From assembly GCA_003023725.1 (NCBI GenBank), contig PXYT01000020.1:1-55288 (forward strand): a stretch of DNA of 55,288 nucleotides, read 5' to 3'. The translations under genes were made by a program, and so were the position numbers. Of this stretch, positions 47,020 through 55,115 are shown in pieces. This DNA comes from Sulfobacillus benefaciens. Its GTDB lineage: Bacteria; Bacillota; Sulfobacillia; Sulfobacillales; Sulfobacillaceae. The number at the start of each line of letters is the position of its first letter. Positions within the stretch are counted from its first letter, which is position 1. The notes beneath the pieces are model-generated. The model was not told the DNA's origin. It searched no databases and was given only the letters and a program-made list of their open reading frames with translations.

Positions 47020-49067
47020 GATGGTTCCTCCCGTCTACAAGCTTCGACTCTTACCCAAGCGTCATAAAACGTAGAACCGCCGCCATAGTCCGATAATTCC
47101 TGGCTCGTTAACTGATTCACGTTGACACCGTCTTTATCGCGGTTCCACCTGACGGCGTAACTCAGAAGCAGTCCGGCCGATACCCGCTCGCTGGCCTGCA
47201 CTATGAATCTGGCCGAACCTTGGGTATTGGAAAGAAGGACTTCGTCGCCGTCCTTAAGATGGAGCGAGCTCATATCCTGGACATGCATATAAACTGTGGG
47301 TTCCGCCTCGTGGGCAAGCAGACTTGTGATATTGCCGAAACTTGACTTGATGGTATTTTTTCTAGAGGGGGTCAGGAGTCGAAACCCAACCCCCTCCGAG
47401 TGAAAATTCACGGGATTTTCCTTCACTTTTTGACTGTCCGCAATGGGCAAAGGCTCAAGGCGCAAGGCGTGCAGAGGGATATTAAAGTCGATAAACGGGC
47501 GGAATTGTGGTGAAATGTTCACTTTTTGCACGGGATTGCGCTGAAGAGATTCCCAACTGATTCCCTCAAGCCAGGGGCTAGACGTCTGCAGAGCCTGGCG
47601 GACTAATGTTTCATCCGAGTCCTTGGCCCAGCCTTCTCCTCCATAGCCCACCGCCTTGGCAAGCCGGCGGAAGAACTCTGTGTTCGACACCGCTTCTCCC
47701 TGTGCCTCAACAGCCTTGTGATTCAATTGAATATAGCGGTGCCAGTAAGACAAGTGTAAATCGAGAATTTCTGGAAACATTGCCGCAGGAAGCACCCAAT
47801 CCGCATAACGGGCCGTATCCGTCATCATTTGTTCGTGCACCACGGTCAACAAATCCTCCCGCGACAAGCCTTCAAGTACCGCCGATTGGTCAGGAGCCGT
47901 AGCCGCCGGATTAGCGTTATAGACGATTAATGCCTTGACGGGAGGATTCAAATCCGGAGACAAAGCCCGTCCCAATTGCAGCATATTGATCTCCCGAGGG
48001 GTTCCCTGCAGCAAATCAGGTCGTGTCAGAACTTTCCAGTTGATCGGAAAAGCGTCCCCGTTGCCAAGCAAATGTCCTCCTCCGGAATGACGATAAGACC
48101 CACTTAAAATGGACAATGCAGATATTGCCCAAATAGCCTGGGCCCCATAGCGATGCCGCTGCACACCGTATCCGGTGCGAATCAGCAAGGGAGGAACCCG
48201 AATCAGTTCATGGGCAAGATTTTCAATGACGGATTGGGTGAGTCCGGTGGCTTGCTCCGTTCGAGACAAGGTCCAAGGCTCCACGGCCTGACGGTATTGC
48301 TCCAAACCCGACCCGTAGTCCGCAACAAAATCGGCATCAAAGAGCGACTCTCTTAACCAATAACGGCCTATGCCCATAGCCAACATAGCGTCGGAACCGG
48401 GATTAACGGCGATATATGTCCCGTAACGTGCGGCAGTTTCGGTCTTTACCGGATCAATGACGATAACCTTGGCTCCCCCGGCAACTGCTTGGTCCAAAAG
48501 AGGAATCTCATGCAGGTTGGTAGCGACCGGATTCGAACCCCACAAGACAATCCGGCGAGTTTGAGGAATCATCTCCGGATCGGGGCCAATGCGAGAGCCA
48601 TATACCCACTTAAGCGCAGCATCAGCCGATGCGCTGCAAATCGTTCTTGCCAATCGGCTGGCCCCAATCCTATGAAAAAACCGCCGGTCCATGGACGCCT
48701 CGCTCAAGACTCCCATATTTCCCGAATAACTATAGGGAAGAATGGCCTCTCCGCCGAATTTCCGCACAATTTGGCCGAGGCGGAATCCGATGTCGGCCAT
48801 CGCCTCATCCCAACTGCTGCGAATAAAAAGTCCTGAACCTTTTGGACCCTGACGGCGCAGGGGGAAAAGAATACGGTCCTCATGGCTAAGGCGTTGCAGG
48901 TAGCGATTGACCTTTAAGCAAGCAAAGCCACGCGTTACAGGATGATTGTGATCGCCTTGAATTTTCACTACACGGTTCCCCGAAACCGTCAACTCCAAGC
49001 CACAGGTATCATAGCAATCATGAGGACAGACCCCATGCACTGGATAACTCTCCACGTTCTGATCCAC
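47016..49067 (-). CDS. Molybdopterin oxidoreductase (DMSO reductase family)
   Basis: A molybdo-bis-MGD enzyme of 683 residues. An N-terminal CPHDCYDTCGLEL plus the Cys in GFACLKVNRY bind a [4Fe-4S] cluster. WGSNPVATNLHEIPLL and VIDPVKTETAARYGTYIAV are cofactor-binding, and the C-terminal molydopterin dinucleotide domain starts near FRLLTPSRKNTIKSSF. I see no selenocysteine codon. There is no signal peptide, so it is cytoplasmic like the YoaE/formate dehydrogenase-like group. The substrate is unknown. It could use cofactor made with MoaC and MoaB at 18296-19259. Confidence 0.92.
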   Translation of the reverse strand: MDQNVESYPVHGVCPHDCYDTCGLELTVSGNRVVKIQGDHNHPVTRGFACLKVNRYLQRLSHEDRILFPLRRQGPKGSGLFIRSSWDEAMADIGFRLGQIVRKFGGEAILPYSYSGNMGVLSEASMDRRFFHRIGASRLARTICSASADAALKWVYGSRIGPDPEMIPQTRRIVLWGSNPVATNLHEIPLLDQAVAGGAKVIVIDPVKTETAARYGTYIAVNPGSDAMLAMGIGRYWLRESLFDADFVADYGSGLEQYRQAVEPWTLSRTEQATGLTQSVIENLAHELIRVPPLLIRTGYGVQRHRYGAQAIWAISALSILSGSYRHSGGGHLLGNGDAFPINWKVLTRPDLLQGTPREINMLQLGRALSPDLNPPVKALIVYNANPAATAPDQSAVLEGLSREDLLTVVHEQMMTDTARYADWVLPAAMFPEILDLHLSYWHRYIQLNHKAVEAQGEAVSNTEFFRRLAKAVGYGGEGWAKDSDETLVRQALQTSSPWLEGISWESLQRNPVQKVNISPQFRPFIDFNIPLHALRLEPLPIADSQKVKENPVNFHSEGVGFRLLTPSRKNTIKSSFGNITSLLAHEAEPTVYMHVQDMSSLHLKDGDEVLLSNTQGSARFIVQASERVSAGLLLSYAVRWNRDKDGVNVNQLTSQELSDYGGGSTFYDAWVRVEACRREEPS

Positions 49068-49094
49068 CCTCTCGTTTCCTTCTGACCGGGTCCG

Positions 49095-49631
49095 TTAGAG
49101 ATGCAGCGACGGCTTCCCCCCCGAAGTAATCACAAGCCGAGCCCACATGCCCGACACTTCGTGTTCCGGCACCAGGCTTGCCAGACGGTAATTCCCCACC
49201 CGCGAAGCCCGAAAGGAAAAGACCTGAGTGGCTTGAGGCGGCAAACCCGTACTCAGATCACGGGTTGACGCCCCTGGAAAGGCCGCCTTTCGGCTTCGGG
49301 CGGTTGATACAACGGCTAAGGAATTGGACAGACCCGAATCATTGACAAAGTGAATTGTCACCTTGTAGTTTTTCGGTACCGTCACTTGCATAGCCCCGTT
49401 CTGGGTTCCGTTGAAGTTAAACCCATGATTTTGGTAGCCGGCAATCACAGTTAGTTGAATGGAGTGCGCAGAACGATTCACACGCATCCAACGCTTTGTA
49501 CTGTGGGACGGAGAAGGAACCACCATCGACGACACCTTTTGGGGCGGTGGACCGGCAAACAGTCCGCAACCCGACAACCCCATCCCTAAAAGGCCTAATA
49601 TCAGCACATAACGAGATTTCATCGCCATCAT
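49095..49631 (-). CDS. Sulfocyanin-like lipoprotein lacking copper ligands
   Basis: A cupredoxin resembling sulfocyanin (SoxE), the blue copper protein of acidophiles. The N-terminus is a lipoprotein signal ending LSGC (Cys22). The fold segments align as FNFNGTQNGAMQVTVP, NYKVTIHFVN, FPGASTRDLSTG and VPEHEVSGMWARLVI. Sulfocyanins bind copper with His (in LPHN), Cys (before the xPGH loop), His and Met. Here the first His is replaced (LSNS), the Cys is Ser (LASLVPEH), while His and Met remain. It probably does not bind copper as a blue site. The start is one of the ATG codons near 49631. Confidence 0.72.
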   Translation of the reverse strand: MMAMKSRYVLILGLLGMGLSGCGLFAGPPPQKVSSMVVPSPSHSTKRWMRVNRSAHSIQLTVIAGYQNHGFNFNGTQNGAMQVTVPKNYKVTIHFVNDSGLSNSLAVVSTARSRKAAFPGASTRDLSTGLPPQATQVFSFRASRVGNYRLASLVPEHEVSGMWARLVITSGGKPSLHL

Positions 49632-49802
49632 GACCTTCTTTGTTTAAATATAGTGCCGTCTCTCCCTCTGAAATCATTCGCCACGGCGTTACAGCCTCAC
49701 AAAAAATATTTCTGAGCTCATTAGCCTATTGTACATCACCGCCATGAGCTCTTTCCCCAACCCGCAAAATCCCTGTTGGACAAATTTTCTTTATAAAACC
49801 TC

Positions 49803-49832
49803 TTTACACACACGCGGAACTATGTTTATAAT
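49803..49832 (+). promoter_or_regulatory. Promoter of the T-box/serine operon
   Basis: TTTACA (49803-49808), 18 bases, TATAAT (49827-49832). The start would be near 49839, just before the T-box leader. Confidence 0.78.
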
Positions 49833-49838
49833 TTCACA

Positions 49839-50052
49839 AACACCCAATGAATGGGAAGAGTCAGGTGATTCTCCAGAAAGTCGGTAGGATGGAACCCGAT
49901 GAGTTGCCTGAACCCGATTCCGCCCAGGAGGATGTCAGCGATGAGTTGGCCGCAGTGCTGCGTTATAGCCAAAGAGAGGGCAGAATGTAACATCTGTCAA
50001 ATAGGGTGGCACCGCGGTGACTACCGTCCCTAATGGTTTAGGGGCGTTTTTT
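49839..50052 (+). ncRNA. T-box leader, probably tRNA-Ser responsive
   Basis: A tRNA-sensing leader. The Stem I signature runs from GGGAAGAG through CCAGAAAGTCGGTAGGATGG and GAACCCGA. The T-box AGGGTGGCACCGCGG lies at 50003-50017, then a terminator. The variable base in the T-box bulge is C (TGGC), which pairs with a tRNA discriminator G, as in bacterial tRNA-Ser and not tRNA-Pro (A). A TCC serine codon occurs at the 3' side of the specifier region, though the triplets right after the GAA are CCC/CCG. Downstream serA supports serine. Confidence 0.9.
50025..50052 (+). terminator. T-box leader terminator
   Basis: CGTCCCTAA and TTTAGGGGCG pair (one G-U), followed by six Ts. The antiterminator uses the T-box 5' of it. 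Uncharged tRNA should prevent termination. Confidence 0.88.
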
Positions 50053-50157
50053 GTTTTGCGATTCACCGTTCCCTCTTCTCATAGCCAGCTAACCGCATCA
50101 TGTTATCAGATACCGGACAAATCGGCCCACAACAATATTTCGAGGAGGAATTTTTTC

Positions 50158-51309
50158 ATGTTATATCCGCCGCAAATCCTATTACCCGGCCCCACACCCG
50201 TGCCGCCCAGCGTAAATTTAGCCATGCAACAGGCCATGTCTGATCACCGGGGCAGTGTCTTCACAAAAGTCAAAGACCATGTGCTCGTTCAGCTGCAGGA
50301 ACTCTTTGATGTTGGTTCGGACGGCAGAGTTGCCGTGATTCCCACCAGCGGGACGGGAGCTTTGGAAGCCGCCGCCCAAAACTTCTTTTTGCCGGGAGAC
50401 AAGGTGATTGGAGTGAGCACCGGCACATTCGGCGAGCGCTTTGTGGACATCACCGAGAAAATGGGGGTTCAGGTGCGGCATATCCGCGTCGGTTACGGTA
50501 AGGCGTTCGACCCAGAGTATATTCTTGAGGTTTTGAAAGAAGAACCGAATGCTAAGGCCATCTTGGTAACTCATAACGAAACATCTACCGGCCTGTTGAA
50601 TCCGGTTGTGCAACTCGCCAATGCACTCCAGTTTATAGCCGATCCTCCCTTGCTGATTGTTGACAGTATCTCAGGGGTCCCGTCAGTGCCCTTGAAAGTC
50701 GTAGGTAATCACGTTGATGTTATTATCGCCGCATCACAAAAAGGCTTTATGTGTCCCCCGGGTCTGGGTATTTTGGCTGTCTCGCAGCGTGCCCGCAATC
50801 AGGTCATCACAGACCGTCCCGGCCGTTTGTTCTTCAACTTGCAACCCTATTTCGACGGACAGTTTCCTTACACTCCTGCGGTTTCTCTGTGGTACGGACT
50901 GGAGGAGGCGTTACATTTACTGGCGGAGGAAGGTGAACAGCCCCGTCTAGCCCGTCACCAACTGCTGAGCCGAATGGCCCGTGCTTTTGGTGAGGCTTCA
51001 GGAATGACACCTCCAGTCGAAGAAGAGTTTGCCTCCCCTACGGTTACCGCTTTAGCGGCTCCGAAAACCATGAATCCTGTTGAATTTCGCAAACAAACCG
51101 CCCGGTTGGGGCTGCAAATCGCCGGAGCAATGGGCCCGTGGCACCATGATTACATTCGCATCGGCCATGTAGGGGCAATATTGCCCGAGCAACTGTTCGA
51201 GGGACTGGCCACATTGGCTCACTTGTTGCCTGCCGGTTTCGACGGACTCCAAGCCGCTTGGGTCACTTGGCACCAGGCCATCACAATTGACGAGGAGGTT
51301 CACAGTTGA
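50158..51309 (+). CDS. Class V aminotransferase (alanine-glyoxylate/serine type)
   Basis: A PLP aminotransferase of the alanine-glyoxylate / serine-pyruvate group, 383 residues. It opens ILLPGPTPVPPSV with TSGTGALEAA near residue 58. The PLP Lys is in AASQKGFMCPPGLG near residue 199. Start ATG 50158 after GAGGAGG. Beside serA and behind the T-box, it likely makes phosphoserine from 3-phosphohydroxypyruvate in place of SerC, as in some other bacteria; that is inference. It overlaps serA by one base. Confidence 0.93.
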   Translation: MLYPPQILLPGPTPVPPSVNLAMQQAMSDHRGSVFTKVKDHVLVQLQELFDVGSDGRVAVIPTSGTGALEAAAQNFFLPGDKVIGVSTGTFGERFVDITEKMGVQVRHIRVGYGKAFDPEYILEVLKEEPNAKAILVTHNETSTGLLNPVVQLANALQFIADPPLLIVDSISGVPSVPLKVVGNHVDVIIAASQKGFMCPPGLGILAVSQRARNQVITDRPGRLFFNLQPYFDGQFPYTPAVSLWYGLEEALHLLAEEGEQPRLARHQLLSRMARAFGEASGMTPPVEEEFASPTVTALAAPKTMNPVEFRKQTARLGLQIAGAMGPWHHDYIRIGHVGAILPEQLFEGLATLAHLLPAGFDGLQAAWVTWHQAITIDEEVHS

Positions 51310-52868
51310 TGACACGCCCACGCATCCTTATCACCGAAACCTTGGGACAGGAAGGAATAGATATGTTGCGCGAGATTGCCGACGTCGATGCGTATGACCT
51401 TCTGCCAAAAGAACAGTTACCCGAAATTTTAGGAAACTATGACGCCGTAATTATCCGGAGTGCCCACCGACTTCCGCGCGAGGTTCTGGCGAATCGTCCC
51501 CAGTTGAAGGTTGTGGCCAGAGCAGGCTCGGGGGTCGACAACGTGGACCTCAAAGCCTGCACAGAATTTGGCATTGCCGTGGTCAACGCGCCCGGCGCCA
51601 ATGCCATTGCCGCCGCCGAACAGGCCTTTGGGCACATGTTGACCATTCTGCGAAATATCCACTTAGGCGATGCACACGTTCGGGAGGGCGGTTGGAACCG
51701 CAAGAAATTCCTGGGAGGTGAACTCCACGAAAGAAAGCTGGGCATCATCGGATTTGGAAAAGTCGGGCGGGAAGCGGCCCGCATTGCCCATGGGTTTCGC
51801 ATGACAGTTTATGCTTACGACCCGTTTGTGTCCGATGAAATTTTTCAGGCTCACAATGTCACCCGCATAGACTCGTTGGAAGACCTGATGCCCGTATCTG
51901 ATGTGTTGACCTTGCACACCCCCAAGTCGGGGCCGCAGATCGATATGAACCTGCTTTCACGCCTGCCTCAGGGCGCCATTGTCGTCAATGTCGCCCGAGG
52001 AGGCATGATTGACGAGGAAGCTTTAGCTGAATTGCTGGATATGGGCCACTTGCTGGGAGTCGGGCTGGATGTCTTTAGTCAGGAACCCCCGCCCCGTGAT
52101 TTTCCTCTCTTTAAACATCCGCGAGCCGTCCTGACTCCGCATTTAGGCGGAAGCACCCAGGAAGCCATGACGGGAGTGGCTGTCATGACTGCACAAGGTG
52201 TCATCGCCGCTCTTCAAGGCCAGACCCCGCCCAATATTGTTAATGTGCCGGTACCCCCTCTGAGTCCGGACGAATTCGGCATCCTTGACGAAGGGGCCCG
52301 GGTAGTGGGCCGGATCTTTGCCCAAATGAACAAGAAAATCACGGCCCCCCTGGTATTGACGCTGCAGGGTCCGATTGCCCAAAATGCCATCCCGTGGCTC
52401 AAGCAAACAGTCCTGGCAGCTGTGTTAAGCGAGCAGCTTGATGGACGCGTCAATGCCGTCAATGCTCCGATTAAAGCCGAAGAGCAAGGACTAAAACTGT
52501 TGGTCGAGGAACGCGACCCTAATAAACCTCCCGCTTTGGCTTTGCGTCTCGAAGGGCATGCAAAAACCACAACAGAAGTGGTACTAGACAACAGCACGCC
52601 GCGCATAAGGCACATCAGCGGTATCGCTATGGATCTGCCGTGGCCGAAAAATGCGCTCATGACCGTACACGGTGATGCACCCGGAGTAGTCGGAAAGGTC
52701 GGGACCTTGGTTGGCCAGTATAGTGTCAATATTGGCAATTTGCATCTGGCTCGCGACGAAATGACGCACAAGGCCCTGATGATTTTGTCTCTGGACCAGA
52801 CCGCTCCTGAAGATCTTGTTCAAGATCTTAAAAAAATACCGGAAATTGATCAGGTTTTCGTCTTCTGA
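51309..52868 (+). CDS. serA: D-3-phosphoglycerate dehydrogenase
   Basis: SerA starts serine synthesis by oxidising 3-phosphoglycerate. It has the NAD motif GIIGFGKVGREAARIA, the Arg in VNVARGGMIDEEAL and the catalytic His in LTPHLGGSTQEA, then an ASB domain (about 320-450) and a C-terminal ACT domain (VHGDAPGVVGKVG). The ACT domain usually binds serine for feedback. I start at ATG 51309 (519 residues), overlapping the previous stop as TGATG; TTG 51306 also fits the GAGGAGG site. Confidence 0.97.
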   Translation: MTRPRILITETLGQEGIDMLREIADVDAYDLLPKEQLPEILGNYDAVIIRSAHRLPREVLANRPQLKVVARAGSGVDNVDLKACTEFGIAVVNAPGANAIAAAEQAFGHMLTILRNIHLGDAHVREGGWNRKKFLGGELHERKLGIIGFGKVGREAARIAHGFRMTVYAYDPFVSDEIFQAHNVTRIDSLEDLMPVSDVLTLHTPKSGPQIDMNLLSRLPQGAIVVNVARGGMIDEEALAELLDMGHLLGVGLDVFSQEPPPRDFPLFKHPRAVLTPHLGGSTQEAMTGVAVMTAQGVIAALQGQTPPNIVNVPVPPLSPDEFGILDEGARVVGRIFAQMNKKITAPLVLTLQGPIAQNAIPWLKQTVLAAVLSEQLDGRVNAVNAPIKAEEQGLKLLVEERDPNKPPALALRLEGHAKTTTEVVLDNSTPRIRHISGIAMDLPWPKNALMTVHGDAPGVVGKVGTLVGQYSVNIGNLHLARDEMTHKALMILSLDQTAPEDLVQDLKKIPEIDQVFVF

Positions 52869-53539
52869 ACCTTGCCTTTTACCGAAACACAGGGATGGTC
52901 CTTGACCCAAAACCGCCAGGGATAGAGTGCGGCTTCCCCCGCATAATTCACATTGATCCTCGGACCCGCTGCGATGTCTTGGGAAGGCAGCGGGTCCTGA
53001 TCGTGATAAAGCAAAAGCCGGGAATCAAACAAGGCCAGTCCGTACTCGCTTTGACTAATCCCCAGTGCCTGGGCCAGTTTAGCCGGGCCGTTGGTGAGTC
53101 GGCATAAGTTCAGGGACGCCCCATCTATCTCGATGTGTCTCCGCTGAGCCATGAGTTCAATACCCTGGAGAGGTTCCAGGGCCCTGATGAGGATCGCCTC
53201 GGGACGTCCCGGAGGTCCACTGACGACGTTTAAGCAATAATGCATGCCGTAGACAAAGTAGACATAGGCATATCCGGGGGGACCATACATCACGCGAGTG
53301 CGTTCTGTAATTTTTCCCCCATAGCTATGGGCAGCTCTGTCTTCTGGCCCCTGATACATCTCGACCTCTACAATACGCCCAGCACACCATCCTAAGGGAT
53401 GGTCATGCACAATTACCATTCCCAGCAAACTTCGGGCCAGATCCAAAGTGGGTTGGTCGAAGAACTCCTTATCCGCTAACCCCCTCCAACTATACTCCAA
53501 GACCGGCTCACTCCCTTCTACCTGCAACATTTCCCACAT
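52850..53539 (-). CDS. 3-methyladenine DNA glycosylase (AAG/MPG type)
   Basis: A base-excision repair enzyme that removes alkylated purines. ARSLLGMVIVHDHP is the start of the domain, with EVEMYQGPEDRAAHSY, YGMHYCLNVVSGPPG and RLTNGPAKLAQALGI. 229 residues. The ATG at 53539 has a poor binding site; a TTG at 53500 after GAAGGGAG could be used instead. The 3' end overlaps the 3' end of serA by 19 bases on the opposite strand. Confidence 0.94.
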   Translation of the reverse strand: MWEMLQVEGSEPVLEYSWRGLADKEFFDQPTLDLARSLLGMVIVHDHPLGWCAGRIVEVEMYQGPEDRAAHSYGGKITERTRVMYGPPGYAYVYFVYGMHYCLNVVSGPPGRPEAILIRALEPLQGIELMAQRRHIEIDGASLNLCRLTNGPAKLAQALGISQSEYGLALFDSRLLLYHDQDPLPSQDIAAGPRINVNYAGEAALYPWRFWVKDHPCVSVKGKVQKTKT

Positions 53540-53697
53540 TAGAATAACGGAGCCGTGGGTCGCAGCGGAAGGACAAAGTCACTCTTATTCCGCGACTCCT
53601 CCTTCGTCACGACTCTCAGGCGGCATCAGCCCTCCCCTGAACGTCATGATGCCAAGCCATGGTATAATCGTAAAAGATTTCAAGGTGGTGATGAGCT

Positions 53698-54792
53698 GTG
53701 TCCAAAGTGGGCAGTGCGGTGTCTCCTTTGCATGGAGGACATTGCCCTCCATGGCTGTTTCAGAAAATGACGCACTTAAGCTCCGCGATTGTCGAGGCGA
53801 TTATTGTAGAATTTGGTCCAGACGAGATTTTGCGCCGCTTTTCGGATCCCGCATGGTTCCAGGCGTTTGGTTGTGTCATTGGCTTTGACTGGCACTCCTC
53901 AGGCCTCACCACAGTGGGATTAGGAGCATTAAAAGAAGGTCTGGCCCCAAAACAGAAGGAATTGGGACTCTTTATCGTCGGCGGCAAAGGCAAAGCATCC
54001 CGGCAGACTCCTCAAGAAATCGATGCTATAGGAGAATCGGCTGCACTACCCCAGGATATTGGCCAACTCAAAGACACGAGCCGTTTGGTGGCCAAAGTAG
54101 ACAGCGCTCTGGTTCAGGACGGATATCAGCTCTATCATCATGTGATGATCTTCACCTCCCGTGGACACTGGGCCGTGGTTCAGCAGGGAATGAATGATCG
54201 CCAGGGCACGGCCAGGCGATATCACTGGCTTAGCGAAACAGTTAAAAGCTACGTCGTAGAGCCCCACCAGGGGATTATTGGACAAACGGCTTCCCATGTT
54301 CTTAACCTGACAGAAAAAAGTAATGTACCGCTCCATAAATCCTCGCTGGAACTAGCCACGCGACCCCAAGACGTTCTTTTGACCTTGCGCCGGCTGGAAG
54401 AGCACGACGGCGAAAAACAGCTGGTCATGCCGCATCACCATGACATACCACGCTCACGCTACATCAACAAGGCCCTGAATGAAATTTACCGGCAGAGTCC
54501 CGAGAACTACCAGGACCTGGTCATGACGCCTGGAGTAGGAGCCAGCACGGTACGCGCTTTGGCCATGGTGTCTGAAATCATTTACGGATCTCCGATCACA
54601 TATCGCGATCCAGTGCGTTACAGCTTTGCTCACGGTGGTAAAGACGGTATTCCCTACCCGGTTAATCGAAAAGATTACACACGTTCCTTGCAAGTCCTGG
54701 AAGAGGCGTTGCGTAAAGCCCGCATCGATGACCGAACCAAAATGGAAAGCCTCAAACGACTAGCCGGCTTGGATGCAGGACACATACGTTAA
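53698..54792 (+). CDS. DUF763 family protein
   Basis: A DUF763 protein of 364 residues; function unknown. The N-terminal PLHGGHCPPWLFQKM matches the family opening, followed by FGCVIGFDWHSSGLTTV. The middle has HHVMIFTSRGHWAVVQQGM, and the C-terminus TPGVGASTVRALAMVSEII looks like a helix-hairpin-helix DNA-binding motif. Start GTG 53698. It is divergent from the DNA glycosylase, and the helix-hairpin-helix makes a nucleic-acid role possible. Confidence 0.87.
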   Translation: MSKVGSAVSPLHGGHCPPWLFQKMTHLSSAIVEAIIVEFGPDEILRRFSDPAWFQAFGCVIGFDWHSSGLTTVGLGALKEGLAPKQKELGLFIVGGKGKASRQTPQEIDAIGESAALPQDIGQLKDTSRLVAKVDSALVQDGYQLYHHVMIFTSRGHWAVVQQGMNDRQGTARRYHWLSETVKSYVVEPHQGIIGQTASHVLNLTEKSNVPLHKSSLELATRPQDVLLTLRRLEEHDGEKQLVMPHHHDIPRSRYINKALNEIYRQSPENYQDLVMTPGVGASTVRALAMVSEIIYGSPITYRDPVRYSFAHGGKDGIPYPVNRKDYTRSLQVLEEALRKARIDDRTKMESLKRLAGLDAGHIR

Positions 54793-54844
54793 GCAAGCCT
54801 TTCCCCACTGGCCCCATGAGATCCGTGTCTCTTTACGGTGAACG

Positions 54845-54873
54845 TTGATGGTATTACACTTAAAAGCAATAAT
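54845..54873 (+). promoter_or_regulatory. Candidate promoter of the 46-residue membrane gene
   Basis: TTGATG (54845-54850), 17 bases, AATAAT (54868-54873). It lies about 40 bases before the ATG of the miniprotein. Confidence 0.42.
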
Positions 54874-54911
54874 ATGAGTAAACAAGACAAAATGGGCGAA
54901 GGGGATTGATT

Positions 54912-55052
54912 ATGTGGCCGAAATTACCGCAAGTTTTATCTTATCATCCGACTGTTCCCACCATCATCGGGGCCATTATTGTCAGCACGGTTGTGTTTGG
55001 ATTTTTCGGGAAGTGGTTTCTGCACATTACTAAGCTGGATCAGGATGAGTAA
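54912..55052 (+). CDS. 46-residue membrane miniprotein
   Basis: A short gene: MWPKLPQVLSYHPTVP, a hydrophobic segment (residues 17-38, IIGAIIVSTVVFGFFGKWFL) and an acidic tail ending KLDQDE. The ATG follows AAGGGG with seven bases between. A candidate promoter lies before it and a clear terminator after it, which support real expression. It has one membrane span and no recognisable family. Single-span proteins of this size can be regulators or small subunits; nothing here decides which. Confidence 0.72.
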   Translation: MWPKLPQVLSYHPTVPTIIGAIIVSTVVFGFFGKWFLHITKLDQDE

Positions 55053-55085
55053 AATTGTGAATAACCAGTGATTGCAGACCGAACG

Positions 55086-55115
55086 GGCCCGTAAAACGGG
55101 CCTTTTACGTTTTTC
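55086..55115 (+). terminator. Terminator after the miniprotein gene
   Basis: GGCCCGT and ACGGGCC pair perfectly around three bases, followed by TTTTACGTTTTT. It lies 33 bases after the miniprotein stop. Confidence 0.85.

Noticed and set aside
47016-49067. Possible selenocysteine in the molybdopterin enzyme
   Set aside because: No in-frame TGA was found in the gene.
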